Notes under the pieces: model-generated
Told to the model about the DNA's origin: nothing
The model's database searches: none
What the model saw: the letters and a program-made list of their open reading frames with translations, nothing else
Assembly: GCF_008831285.2 (NCBI RefSeq)
Contig: NC_045143.1
Span: 5,341,503 to 5,405,502 of the forward strand
DNA length: 64,000 nt
Origin: Nymphaea colorata
Lineage: Eukaryota > Streptophyta > Magnoliopsida > Nymphaeales > Nymphaeaceae
Reading direction: 5' to 3'
Part shown: piece by piece, positions 45,873 to 57,764 of the stretch
Numbering within the stretch: position 1 is the stretch's first letter
Layout of the letters: each line of letters starts with the position of its first letter
Translations under genes and position numbers: made by a program

Positions 45873-46012
45873 CTATTTTTTCATACACCCTTGTTCCAAG
45901 AATGCTTGTTGTAAGGGGAACTGGAAAAGCAGTTAACTATTTGACTCCCTCCCGGATTCAGCTTGCATTAGTGACTGCATGGCTTGGGCGAGGTCGTTGG
46001 TTTGATGATGAG
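45873..46012 (+). pseudogene. NYC1: NYC1 C-terminal exon (block F)
   Basis: Reads [19 protein letters not shown] then TPSRIQLALVTAWLGRGRW and FDDE before a GT donor, the conserved C-terminal region of chlorophyll(ide) b reductase. The frame is open. It is preceded by a plausible TTTCTCAG acceptor but has no upstream dehydrogenase exons nearby; the rest of the gene is scattered in blocks D and E. The following DNA is PERK-derived, so no functional NYC1 can be made from here. Confidence 0.8.
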
Positions 46013-46133
46013 GTAAATTATAATGTTGTCCAAAAGCCATTAGCTTTGAACGTAAGGAAATAACAACAACAACAATGTAACTTGGGGATTTCTCCAATGA
46101 ATTATCCACAGAAGCATGGAAGGTCCATATCCA

Positions 46134-46304
46134 GGGCCGGAGGGAGGGGGGGGCCGCCTAGGCCATGGCCCCACCCTGGCAAAATGAAAAAAAAAAAATT
46201 TACATTGAAAAAAAAATATTTTTTAATGACTATGTATTTTTTAGATTTAAATTTAGTTTGACCCTACCCAGATCCAGAGGTTGGACTGTTCTGACTCCGC
46301 CACT
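46134..46304. mobile_element. 171-bp insertion with 11-bp target duplication
   Basis: Flanked by GTCCATATCCA at 46123-46133 and 46305-46315. It starts GGGCCGGAGGGAGGGG and ends CTGACTCCGCCACT, contains GGCCATGGCCCC and A/T-rich runs, and has no coding sequence. The block-A paralogue near 2790 has a single uninterrupted GTCCATATCCA. Its class is unclear. Confidence 0.8.
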
Positions 46305-46315
46305 GTCCATATCCA

Positions 46316-46590
46316 CTACTTCAAACAAATTTTACCACACCAACAAATGCACCACCACTTCGTCCACCATCACCTGGTCTTGCATTGGGTTTTTCTAAAA
46401 GCACCTTTACATATGAAGAACTGGCGATTGCAACAAATGGGTTTTCATCAGAGAACCTCCCTGGTCAAGGTGGTTTTGGTTACGTCCACAAGGGAATGCT
46501 TCCCAATGGAAAGGAAGTTGCTATTAAGCGGCAATGGTTACTGTATTAGTGGCACCCAGAGGCTGCTTCTTTATGTGAATGTGAAGATCC
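46316..46590 (+). pseudogene. PERK kinase fragment (block F)
   Basis: PERK exon-2 sequence ([20 protein letters not shown]-type, [18 protein letters not shown]) with an internal deletion that joins the ATP-binding lysine region directly to [13 protein letters not shown], losing the alpha-C part. Homology stops near 46580. It shares its upstream junction with the fragment in block A. Confidence 0.85.
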
Positions 46591-47779
46591 TGAAAGCCTC
46601 TTTCAACTGCATCGGAGCCTAGGACACCAAACGAGTGGACTGCCCTCCCCATCTTCCCCTATGACCTTGCAGGAACCAGCAGGAAACTTTTCCTTGTCTT
46701 TCATTTTCCCTCCAGTTTCGAGTGTTTGGAGAACCAGACTACAGAAGAAAGAAGGGAACAGACAGTTGGACCCAGTCATCTTCAGTTGTTGCATTTGGTT
46801 TTTGTGTCTATCAACTTGCTGTTGTTTTTCTTTGCATGAATGACTGGTTTTTGTATGTTAGGTATACAAAACAGACATTAAATGTTTGATAAAATGAATT
46901 TTAATGCAGAAAGTGAGTTCCAAACTTCCAACCAAGAAGCACTTTGCTTTTAATGGGTGTGAGAGTTGGGACTCGCAACTAAGTAGATGGGCAGCGGGAA
47001 TGTTGGTCAGTTTCAAAAAAACGGCACAAAGAAAGATATAAATAAGGAACAATGTTTTGTTTGTGATTTTAAGAATGAACTATTAATTTAATGTTTTTTT
47101 TAATTTATAATTTTTTAAAATATTATATTTTTCATATCCGCTTATTCGAGAATTGTAAAAATTGTTGTATCGATACCCGTATCACACCCGGTGTGACTTA
47201 GGATCAAACTAAACTCCAAATAGCTAGGAGAATTTCCCATCACAACTATTTCAGTCATATTGCCACGTTAATTCTCACAATATCCATTGAAAACATCACC
47301 CAACAAAGAAACAATTAAATAATGTCCTCTCAGTGTTAAAAAAAATGCCAACTTATCCAAAAAATGTTATAATTCGAAATATTCACAAATCAAAACAGGC
47401 AAATTCAAGAAGGAAATAAAATTCAACCCTAAAAAGACAGCAAAAAAATTAGAAAATTGTTCGGCTTGCATCAGAAAAAGAGAGAGAGATGCTGCTACAA
47501 GAGGAGGGGCTTGCATGCGGCTGCCGCAAGAGAGAGAGAGAGAACTTGCAAATCGATAGGAAGAGTCGCAGAAGGACCTCTCACGCAGCACAGGAGCAAG
47601 GGGGAAGACGAGGAGAACTTGAAGACTTCGTGCTCTTCCCTTTGGTGCTTTTTGATAGAAAAAGACTCATGGGTGAAAGAGGTATTGTGGGTAGAAATGA
47701 AGAGAAGTTTCCTTTCATTTCCAATCATTTTAATTTTGGAGGAATTGAATTTACACTACATTGCACAGATGATTAGTGC
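46591..47779. other. Intergenic, no recognised gene
   Basis: Two small frames (46661-46843, 47457-47783) are not recognised. The second is AG-rich, with GAGAGAGAGAG runs, and likely low-complexity. I see no other feature. Confidence 0.4.
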
Positions 47780-49150
47780 TTGAAGCCTATTATGTCGCCA
47801 GATTTTAAAAGGCTTATCAAATATTGTGCATGCATTTTAAGGGTCAGACTTTAAAACCTTGGATCTGGATCTGAGAATCTGAAATCAACCTATATCTAAG
47901 ATCCAACCAATGTTACAATGTTGACAAACTAGTAATCTTTCAATTTTAATTATGTTAAAGAACAAGCTGAATAAAAAAAAAATTAAGTGCAGTAAACATT
48001 CTAGGAGTCATCTCCATTCACTGCTCAAATGGTGAACCTTTTATAAATGAAAGAAATCGAATTTTGAGTGTGGTTTACCAATAAATAAATTGGAGTGGAA
48101 GAGGTAATTACCAACACTCTCGAGGCCTCCTGTATTTGGAATATGTATTTTAATTAAAAGAAAAGCAATTTCAGGTGACCGGCAACCCGTGGAAGAGATC
48201 GGAAGGGAGAAACAACATCTGGAACTATAAAGATGGTTTTGCTTCTTCTTCTTTTTCTTCTTCTTTAACTTCTATTAGTGACTTCTATTAGAAAGCAACA
48301 ATAAAAAAGCATATGGAACTTCTATTGGAGACTTCTATGGAAAAACAACAATGAAGAAGCATTTGGAACTTCTATTGGAAAACAGCAATGAAGAAGCATG
48401 TGGAACTTTAAATCGGGACTTTTATTGGAAAACGACAATAGAAGTTCGAGTCTAAGGGTGGGCGCTGGGCCAGGCCGGGCCGCCGGTGGGGGCTCGGGAC
48501 CCGCCCCAGCACGGGTCGGGGTCATGAAAAAAACTTTTATTCAAAAAAAAAAATATTTTATAATTTAAAAATATTTTTTTAATGTAACCGGGCCTATACC
48601 TGAATATCAAGGCCGGGCCTAGTTTTACCCAAATGTTTCCAAACTCGAGTAAAAACCATTGTCACAAAAACGTGTATGGGTATAATACAGTGAGAAAAAG
48701 AACAGGTATAATACGGCGAAGTTGTATAAAACGGAAAAAACGGTAAATTTTTTAAAAATAAATAAAAAATCCTGACAATTATATAAAAATAAAATAAATG
48801 AGAAATTAAAAAAAACATTGAAAAATGACTAAATGACAAAATAAATGGATGCATTTGAAATTGTGTAGAAGTCAGAATGAACTTGGGAAATCCTAATGAA
48901 TTACCAACCTACATGACATTATCATCAATAAAGAGGTAAAACAGTTAGCTTACAGCTAAAGCACATGCAAACAGAATACGAATTATCAAGTAAAACTTGA
49001 ACTTATTCAGTTACCACCACAGTTCAACAAAATAATGCCTCAAATTGAATAAACATGACAAGATGGGGTTGTCACATCTTCTAAGCAAATTATTTGATGT
49101 ATTAAAATGCAGATAAAAAGGATTCAATGGACCACAAGTTAAAATAGCAA

Positions 49151-49417
49151 TAAGGGTGGGCATCCGGCAGGGCCGGCCCGAGTCTCGGCCGGGCCCGGCT
49201 CATTTAAAATTAAAAAATAATTTTTAGATTATGAAATAAATTTTTTTAATATAAAATATATTTATTAATAATAAATATATATTATTAAAACAAAAAAATT
49301 AAAAAAAATCATTTTTTTCATCTAAACGGGCCAGGCCGGGCTGACCCGGGCTGACCCGGGCCAAATCGGGCCGGGCCGAGCCGGCCCGGCGGCTGCCTCG
49401 CCCGACGCCTAACCTTA
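49151..49417. repeat. GC-rich GGGCCGGGCC-type element
   Basis: Starts TAAGGGTGGGCATCCGGC and ends CGCCCGACGCCTAACCTTAA, with an AT-rich middle. The ends are similar to the element at 44404-44820. Confidence 0.55.
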
Positions 49418-49754
49418 AATAACAGTTACATGGATCCTTCAATTCAATAATAATAGATGGTTTGAACAACAAGGGTTATTAATTACATTTTGCAGAAGTT
49501 GCCTGTGAAAACAGCAACTGCAACTGCAACTGCAATTGAGCCCCTAAATCCTAGTGAGTTGCCCGATAAACACCATTGATGCTCGACTAAGCAATAAAAC
49601 TAAAAAAGTAAAGCTGTGCCATGAAAACAACAACTGAGCGGTGAGTTTTAAACTGTAAAACAGAGCCCTTTCACCAGTCCGGCGACTCGTCGAATGAGAA
49701 CGGGAAGGAGACGAAGGAGAGGATGGCGACTCCCGTCAGCCTCGGCGACTCCCA

Positions 49755-50485
49755 GCAGAAAGCTTAGCAAGTCCAAAGTCGGCAACATTCAGAAAAGAGA
49801 ATAAAAGGGATGAGACATAGAAAGACATTGCACATTCAGTTATATATGATGGAAAAGGAAAAAAAACTTTGTCCTAGTTTTTAGCAGAAGAATAGAAAGG
49901 TAACAACTCAAATCTTGGTTGATCTATGAGCCACTTAAGATTCATTAAACACATTCTATAGGCCATGGCTATTTCCACTCTCTCTTCTTTTTGTTCATTT
50001 CTCGTCCTCCCTCCTTATTTTATTTCTGACAAGTTACACAGGCCAAATACTACATATCTCAAAAGATATATCAGAATATCAAATAATATAAGGAATTTTC
50101 ATCTACATGAAGAATTTACATAGATGAAGGTATCTCATCTGACCTTGGCTTCAAATTTGAAATCAAGAAGTATATTTGCTGATGACCTGCGGATGGAAAT
50201 CTTCATTAGAGAAGAACTTTCGCAAGTATATTACTAACTGATGATATTAGTATTATGTGTTGTAAGCCTGTAACTGTCTCATTTAACTCAATGATCCAAG
50301 GAACTCACAGTCCTCATGGAGATAAGCAAGTCCTCTTGCAGCCCCTAGTACAATTTTCAGTCGCAACAAAATTATTTTAAAGCATGATCATCAAACTAAA
50401 ATGTCTGAAAAAATTATCATCTTTTTTGTAATAAAAAATCTAAATGCAATACTCTAGCGAGGAGGATAAATAAGAAGTTGCTCGG
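49755..50485 (-). pseudogene. Inverted PERK fragment (exons 3-5 region)
   Basis: Reverse complement of about 60400-61120 of the intact PERK. On the minus strand it holds the exon-5 start (GCCGACTTTGGACTTGC), the exon-4 piece near 50150 and the exon-3 piece near 50310-50350 (CTTGCTTATCTCCATGAGG), with introns. The HRD part of exon 4 is lost. It faces the fragment at 50490-50881. Confidence 0.85.
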
Positions 50486-50489
50486 AAGT

Positions 50490-50881
50490 TGATGAATCTT
50501 AAGTAGCTCATGGATCAACCAAGATTTGAGTTGTTACCATTCTATTATTCTGCTAAAAACTAGGACAAAGTGCTTTTCTTTTTCCGTCTTATAACTGAAT
50601 GTGCCGTCACTTCCATGTCTCATCTCTTTTATTCTCTTTTTTTAGCATTGCTGACTTTGGACTTGCTAAGCTTTTGCTGATGACAGCTTTTATTTTATTT
50701 TACATTATAAAATATAAATTTTAAAATATAAATTATTTTAAATAATAAAATATATATTATTAAATTAAAAATAATAAAAAAATATTTTTTCATATTACTT
50801 GCCCCAGGCCCTCGCCGAGGCCCAGCCCGGCGATCAACACTCATGTTTCTACTCGAGTTATGGGAACATTTGGGTAAAGCC
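50490..50881 (+). pseudogene. PERK exon-5 fragment, direct orientation
   Basis: Covers intron 4 and exon 5 of [12 protein letters not shown] at about 50649-50680, then after a 151-bp insertion [12 protein letters not shown] and a gtaaa donor at 50882. It is inverted relative to the fragment just before it. Confidence 0.85.
50685..50835. mobile_element. Short GC/AT-mosaic insertion in PERK exon 5 fragment
   Basis: Interrupts PERK sequence between GCTGATGAC and AACACTCATG. It ends in CCAGGCCCTCGCCGAGGCC and has an A/T-rich start, as in the other GGGCC elements here. GATGAC and GATCAAC at the edges may be a decayed target duplication. Confidence 0.6.
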
Positions 50882-52985
50882 GGTCTTGGTTCGGTTCGAT
50901 GGGCCTGGGCTCAGCCCCAATATTCGGGTATCGGGCCCAGCCCGGCCCAATTACATTAAAAAATATTTTTTTAAATATAAATTATTTTTTAAATATAATA
51001 TATTTTAAATAATAAAATATATATTATTAAATTTAAAAAATAAAAAAAATTATATTACCTTCCCCGGTTTTTTCAGTGGGACCTGGGCCCATGCCGAGCA
51101 GGGTCTAAGGCCCCCGCAGGCGCCCACCCTTACACTCGGACTTCTATTGGGGACTTCTATTGTTGTTTTCCAATAGAAGTTCTCCACTAGAAATCCCAAA
51201 TAAAAGTTTCAGATATTTCTTGATTGCTGTTTTGCAATAGAAGTCCTCAATAGAAGTCCAGAGCTTCTTGATTGTTGTTTTTCAATAGAAGTCCAGATGC
51301 TTCTTGATCTTGATTGTTGTTTTTCAGTAGAAGTCCCCAATAAAAGAGTTCCAATGCTTTTTCATTGTTGTTTTCCAATAAAAGTCCTCAATAGAAGTTC
51401 CAAATGCTTTTCATTGTTGTTTTCTAATAGAAGTCCCCCATAGAAGTTACTCGCTCGACTGAACAAGATGTAAGTCGAGTTGAGTTGGTCCAGTCGAGCT
51501 AACAAGCTCCACTTAATTCATGTACAGCCCTAGAGTCCTTACTAGAGTTTCTCTCTCTCTTTCTGACTCTTTCTCTGCATCTGCAAGTCCTCTCCAGTAT
51601 TATTCTGGTGAGTCATTTCTCCATTAACAGCAAACAAAGGAGGAGAAAGGAACAGGAAGGAAGAAAAGAGAAGGGAAAGGAAAGAAAAAGAGAAAGAGAA
51701 AAGAGAAACAACAACGATTGTTTTTACTGGAATTCCAGTTTATTTCCATCCACCCAATTGACAGCAGGTAAGAAATTCGATAGCCTTCTTTGAGGAAGAT
51801 GGAGAGACCAAACGAGAGAGAGAGAGAGAGAAATGATACCCTTTTGATCTCCTCTTGAATATACCACTGAACTTCAGGGTTTCTGATCTCGTCCATTGAT
51901 GTGGCTCTATTGGTGCCAGCTCGATCGACCGGCTACCTATATCTCTCGAGTTAACCAAAATCCTGACTTCACTTTCAGAAGGTTCATTTTTATGTCCATG
52001 GTTTCTGGTCATGAAGAAAAGCTTCTTCTTGTTTCTGTTGAATTGGAAGTCTTTTCTCCCAAAACTATCAACAATGTTGCCAAAGTCGTAAAATAGAAAT
52101 GTCAGAGGATACGGATGTATCACCAAGTATGATCATGTTCAGAGTTTAAGCAATGATTTAGATTGCCCAGTAAAAATCTTATAATGCAATCGTAAAAGTT
52201 CATCGAATTTAAGCATTATAAACAATTGCACTACAGACAACTGTGCATGCATGATCAAATGAACATATTCCTCTCGTTCATCTCAAAGTCTTGCTTTCTG
52301 ATCAAATGTATCTTAAATCTTTAAAAAATCCTTGAGAAAATATATGTTACGTTGTTTTCATGCTTTGCACCATCGAAATCACGCCTATAGAAAGTCATGA
52401 TGCATAATTTTTTTTTCTGTTTTAAGTTTGTAAATTATTCATGTCCTTACATTTATATCTAAATTGCTCTTTCTTTAAGTCTCTATCATAATTCTTGAGC
52501 AAGCACAAACCACATCCGTCATGTTTCTAAGTTTATAATGCCACTCAGGTATTAAAAAAAAAAATCTGAAATTAATAGGATAAAACTCATCCTGTTCTTT
52601 TGTTTTCTTAAATTATTCTCCCATATTATTTATTCCATGAGCTATTTCCCTCTCTGAAATAGAAAAATATGTTCGTTATTTTTTTATTGTTGCGTGTTCT
52701 TCTTTAACGTTATTCTTTTATGGGCGCCTAGCATCTCTTAAATGTGAAGTTATGTCTCTCGTGCACTCCTAGAATGTTTACTGCACTTGATGTTTTTTTA
52801 TTCAGCTTGTTCTTCAACATAATTAAAATTGAAAGATTACTAGTTTGTCAACTTTGTAACATTGGTTGGATCTTAGATCCAGGTTGATTTCAGATTCTCG
52901 GATCCGGATCCAAGGTTTTAAAATCTGACCCTTAAAATGCATGCACTATATTTGATAAAATCTGGCAACATAAGAGGCTTCAAAC

Positions 52986-53345
52986 TAGGGATGTCAATAT
53001 ATCCGATTTGAATCGGATATCCGACCGATCCGATCCAAAAAAATTGAATATGGATAAAAATTTAATATCCGATTAAGAAATCGGATCGGATTCGGATTTA
53101 ATAAATGATATCCGATCGGATTCGGATTCGGACATACATGAATATCAGATCGGATTCGGATACGGATTCGGATCGGATTCATTTTTAGACAAATATCCTC
53201 TATCTAATACTTGAAAAATGGTAAAATATGGTTCAAAATTCGGATTCAGATATAAATATAAAAATTAGATTCGGATTGTAAAATCCGAATCCGAATATAT
53301 GAATATCCGAAAAAGCGGATATGGTTAAAAATGTATCTGATCCGA
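52986..53345. repeat. GAATCCGAATC-type repeat, copy 3
   Basis: Begins GGGATGTCAATATATCCGA and is dense in CGGATTCGGATTCGG words. It is the least decayed of three copies. Confidence 0.65.
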
Positions 53346-55711
53346 ATATGGGAGAAATCCATAAAACCTGAAAAGAAAAACACTAATTGGCAAATTGGCT
53401 AATAAGGCGGGACCATGAGGGAAACTCTATCACTAAATCGAGAAAAATTTCGTAAGCATCTGACGGGAGATCACCATATCAAGAACGCAGATCACTAATC
53501 AAAATTGACAAACTTTAGTTTTGTCTCATTCTAAATTGACTTAAAAAAATAATTGTGCTCATGATTGTATTGAACTGACGTTATTATACAAGTCATTACT
53601 ATATTCAAACTTAGTTAAACTAACATTAATTTAAAAATGCGTTTGTCAATCTGCCCACATCACATTGACATGTATGAAAGGGCACGCATACACAAACAAT
53701 TCTAAACAACAAAGACCCGATCTTGAACCTGGCCCATGTGCAATAGGCCCAGTCGGGCCAGCCCAAGGCCCAACAAAGTCGGGCTTGGGTTGGCCAGAAG
53801 TCTTTGTTGGCGATTCCGGTTAATTATCAGGCCGAGCTAGCTTTATACTTATCGAGTATCTGGTTTAATGTTCACCCATATTTGAAACCCTTAACATTCT
53901 ATATTTTAATATCTTAAAAGCATTTATTAACGTGTTGAGAGCTTCTAAGAGTACCATCGACAGCATATGAAGAGTTTGTAAGGGTGTCATCGGCGATACA
54001 TAAGAGTAAATCGATTATTAGTGTGTGTGTATATATATATATATATACCAAAAAAATGTGTAAGTATATATATCAGGCTGAGTCAGACCCTCAATACCTG
54101 ACCCGGGCTAACCTGTCGGTGAATTTTTTTTAATAGGACTAATCCAACTGTCAAAAAACCAGTCCAATCTCGGTTGATCATGAACCAAATACCGAACGAG
54201 GAACCTTACTCATTTGTGACCCCACAGCCCCTAGTGACAGATTAAAAAAAGGCACCTCCGATACACATGAGAGGGCATACTTTATTGCCTTTTAAGTTAA
54301 ATCTGTCGTGTATCTGTCAAAAATATTTATATAACAAAAAAACCACAAAAATTGTTTTAAAAAAATTAAAATCAGGCAAGTGGTACCTTTGAATTAGCCG
54401 CCAAATCGAATTGATTCGTCACTAAATCGACAGATGCAGGCCAATTCATGGATGATACGAAACCAAAGTTACTGACTTAAAGTGTAAGACAAGCAGGCAT
54501 TTCTCGCCGGCGGAATCGCAGGTCCTATTTCCACGTGCCATGTGGTGGGTGGGCACTACAACCTTCCTGTTTTCACTTGTTGACAACAAGGGCCGAAAGA
54601 TGCTCCCAAAAGCTGTCATTAATCAATAATATATATATATATATATATATATACTTTAGCTGTCTATTAGTTATACCTAAACTTATGATATTTATTGCCA
54701 GATGTTTTTACAATTAATATTTTTGTTTCAAGTAGCCGCTCCAAATAAGCTTGAGTTAAGGGTTTGGCTGTATCCAAATTGACCCTTACTCATATCTTCT
54801 GAAATTTTTGTATTTTTGCTTGAAAAGTAATGGTAACTTGCCATTGGAAGAAGGCAGTCTGCTTTGAATACAGTACAACATCAAACGAAAAAGAAGACAA
54901 CAGCTCCACACATATCTGGGTAGGGGCATCATTTAAAACCCTTTACTTTAAGTTGAAGTAGGTTTGGAGATATTCGAATAGGTATTTGACAGAGGATTTC
55001 ATGAATCTATCATAAAAGTTGGGAAAGATTCAATGAATGTTGAGTTTTAGTATTCTATGAATCTACTCAAATCTTTGGGACAAATTTATCGTTCGCTCAC
55101 ATATGCAAATGCGGACAGCAGAACCACATGTCTGCATCAATCTAAGTAAACGCAAGACCAATTCACAACCTGTTTCGAGAGAACATGTTAACTCTAATTC
55201 ATGAATAGCATAACGGTATGTCGTCGTTCTCACTCTTTCAAGAACACTAATCAAGCATCCTCTTTGGAGACTAAATAGAAGCAGACAACAGAAAGATGCA
55301 CCTGACTCAAGTCAATTTTAGGCTGCATCTCTATAATGATTTTTAAATACAAACAATTTTGTCTTTCAATTTATGAAATGGAGCATCTAAAGGAGTATAT
55401 TTATCTCTGGATGGGCCTCTTCTCTTAGAGGTAAATAGCATCGACCATGTACACACGTAGACTTTATATATATGTAAAGTGAGTGAACAATAACTTTAGT
55501 TATTTCGAGTGATACAACCATCTAACTAAGGTGGTCCATTGATGATTGAGAGAAAAAACAAAGAGAAAAAAATTGTAAACCAATATTAGATGACAAACAT
55601 GTCTATTACATTTTTTTCCTTATTTTTCTCTTAACTGTATATTATGTTGGATTGAACAATGCATATTAGATGGTTGAGTGATTCTAAAAAGGTAGAAACA
55701 CCATTCAATTT

Positions 55712-55764
<53 letters not shown>

Positions 55765-57539
55765 AAGAGAGTTGACACATCAGAATTGACAAAACTTTGT
55801 TGAAAAACAATTTCCTTATGTCATGAATCATGGTAATTCAAAAATAAAGCTTATGCTTAACAAGGGGAGTTCACAACCAAATAGGATGACCCCACAATCA
55901 CATGCCTCCATATGTGACACTAGGACATACAACACACTCAATTGTTGTTACTAGGGTACTTTAGAATTATAAAATATTTTTTAGGATTAAATGTTAAAAA
56001 GCATATTTTCAAAAAAAGGAAAAAGCTTTTACCAACATACTTGCACAGCTAAGGCTTTGAGAAAATCCTAGCAGGGGCGGAGCCAATTTTTTTTTTTTTT
56101 TTTTTTGAAGGAACACTAATTATATAATTAATAATTTTTCAGTTGACCTTGGGGCAGCCTCTCCTTTCACCATCCGATTAAGTTAATTTGGACCAAGAAA
56201 GGTAAATTTTTTAATTGATTTGTATCTGTATCGTTCATGTACTTGTTACGATAAATTCTTTGACATTTTGCCGAAGAACTATCGCGTTAATGAGAAGCCT
56301 GAGGCCTCTCTCTTACGCTGGCAAAATAGGAAGTGAGTTCAGCACCTCAGTCGTTCGTTTAGCTTAGCTCAGCTCTTGGAAATTACTAGTTTTAATGTAT
56401 TAGATAGGAAAGCTTTTTATATTTAGATGCTTGAATTAATCTACCAGGGAAGAAACTTTATATGAACACGTCAACTCAACATAAAAAACTATATAAATCA
56501 ATCGTGACCTATACGACTTGCTTAGAAAGAAAAGGTAAATGATAAATTCAACTAATGTAATATTCATGTCTGTCTGCTTATTCATTCATCACATTTTTTG
56601 AAGAATATTTGCAAAAACTTTTGTGATCATATCAATAGCAGAGCCATGTGTTTGCCGTGTGGGCAACTGCCCAAATTAACCAATCAAAAACTCCAATGCT
56701 ATGAGGTTAGCTGGACCCTTTATCCAGATATATGTGATGCACATACCAGTGCCCCCCCAGGGAAAAAGTCCTATCCATGGCGCACACATATAAATATTGC
56801 ATTTACAACTTCAATGAGGAAAATCTATGGATTTTCCATAAAATCAATAATGCAAATCATATTCATAAGCAAGCATATTTCAGCTACCATTAACTGGTTA
56901 ATCAAATTATATGTGTACATAATAGATATATATTATGTCGTAGTTAGACCTAATGTGCTATTTAAATATTTTCAAGCAACTCAAAATACTTGTTCGGCGC
57001 ATGACTTCGGTGGGGTCCAGCTCGGACACAGTCATGTTCCGGTCTCAGACACTTTATGTAAAGTTATCAAAAAGCAGGATCGCCTTGAACAACGGTGTCC
57101 GAACGGAGAAATGAAATCTTTATAAACAAAATTTACTGAGATGAATCGGAGCGAAGGTCTTCTCCGGTCAGCCGGAATTCCCGCCACCGAGCACGAGCAT
57201 GGGCCCCACACGCGGTCCCAACTCCATGCCGGAGACGGCGACCGTAGATTTCGGGACGAGAGAGAAAGAATCTTAATAATGGGAGCAGGAAAAAGGCTCC
57301 GGCAGGAAGTAATAAACAAATAAAATTTTACAAAAAGAGGCTCACCGTTGATGCTATAAACATGGCTAGACTCAGGATTGATCTTTTTTTCCTTTTACTT
57401 CTTATCTATAGGTAATTTTAGCATTAAAAAGAAAAGTGAGTGAAAGTTGAGTGCGTTTATGTTAATTAATAAAAAACAAGGGGGTTCCTGTAATGTTTTG
57501 AAAGAGAAGAAGAGAATTAAAACAAACGCTTTCGATTAC
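53346..57539. other. Long intergenic stretch upstream of PERK, no gene seen
   Basis: Holds GC-rich GGGCCCAG words near 53730-53840, TA runs near 54030-54048, 54627-54652 and 55708-55748, and a GGGGCGGAGCC-type fragment at 56070. The 175-codon frame at 56598-57125 has no recognisable motif. 57140-57320 is GC-richer with frames on both strands that I cannot assign. Confidence 0.45.
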
Positions 57540-57556
57540 GGCAAAGCTCATAAGAG

Positions 57557-57764
57557 AGAGAGAGAGAGAGAGAGAGCTCAACACTGTGGGTGAGCCAGTG
57601 GAGGAGCCCGCCGCTCTCTCTCCCCAATCCTCCTCCTCCTGCACGAGACTCAGACGCGGACACACACTCTCTCTCTGCCTTTTTAGCGACTAAAGGGAAA
57701 AAGGAAAGGGGCGCCGGAGAGTCACCGGCGAGCAAGCACGGAGGTGTGAGCATCATCGTTAGGG
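57557..57764 (+). promoter_or_regulatory. PERK 5' leader with (GA)n run
   Basis: A GA run at 57557-57577 is followed by the leader to the ATG at 57765. The part from 57578 is duplicated with a gap at 16728-16888. GA runs in 5' leaders are common in plants; the transcription start is not visible. Confidence 0.45.

Larger units (their letters stand above)
47780..52984. repeat. Nested inverted-repeat region
   Basis: The outer arms 47780-48007 and 52766-52984 are inverted copies (TTGAAGCC through AACATTCTAGGAG). Middle arms 48225-48465 and 51120-51450 are built of irregular AATAGAAGTCC-type repeats and share TAAGGGTGGGCGC in inverted orientation at 48453 and 51120-51132. The inner arms are facing PERK fragments. 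The arms are not equally spaced, so it was built in steps or has since taken insertions. Confidence 0.7.

Noticed and set aside
56598-57125. 175-codon plus-strand frame upstream of PERK
   Set aside because: AT-biased, no recognisable domain or paralogue, no splice context; could not be supported as a gene.
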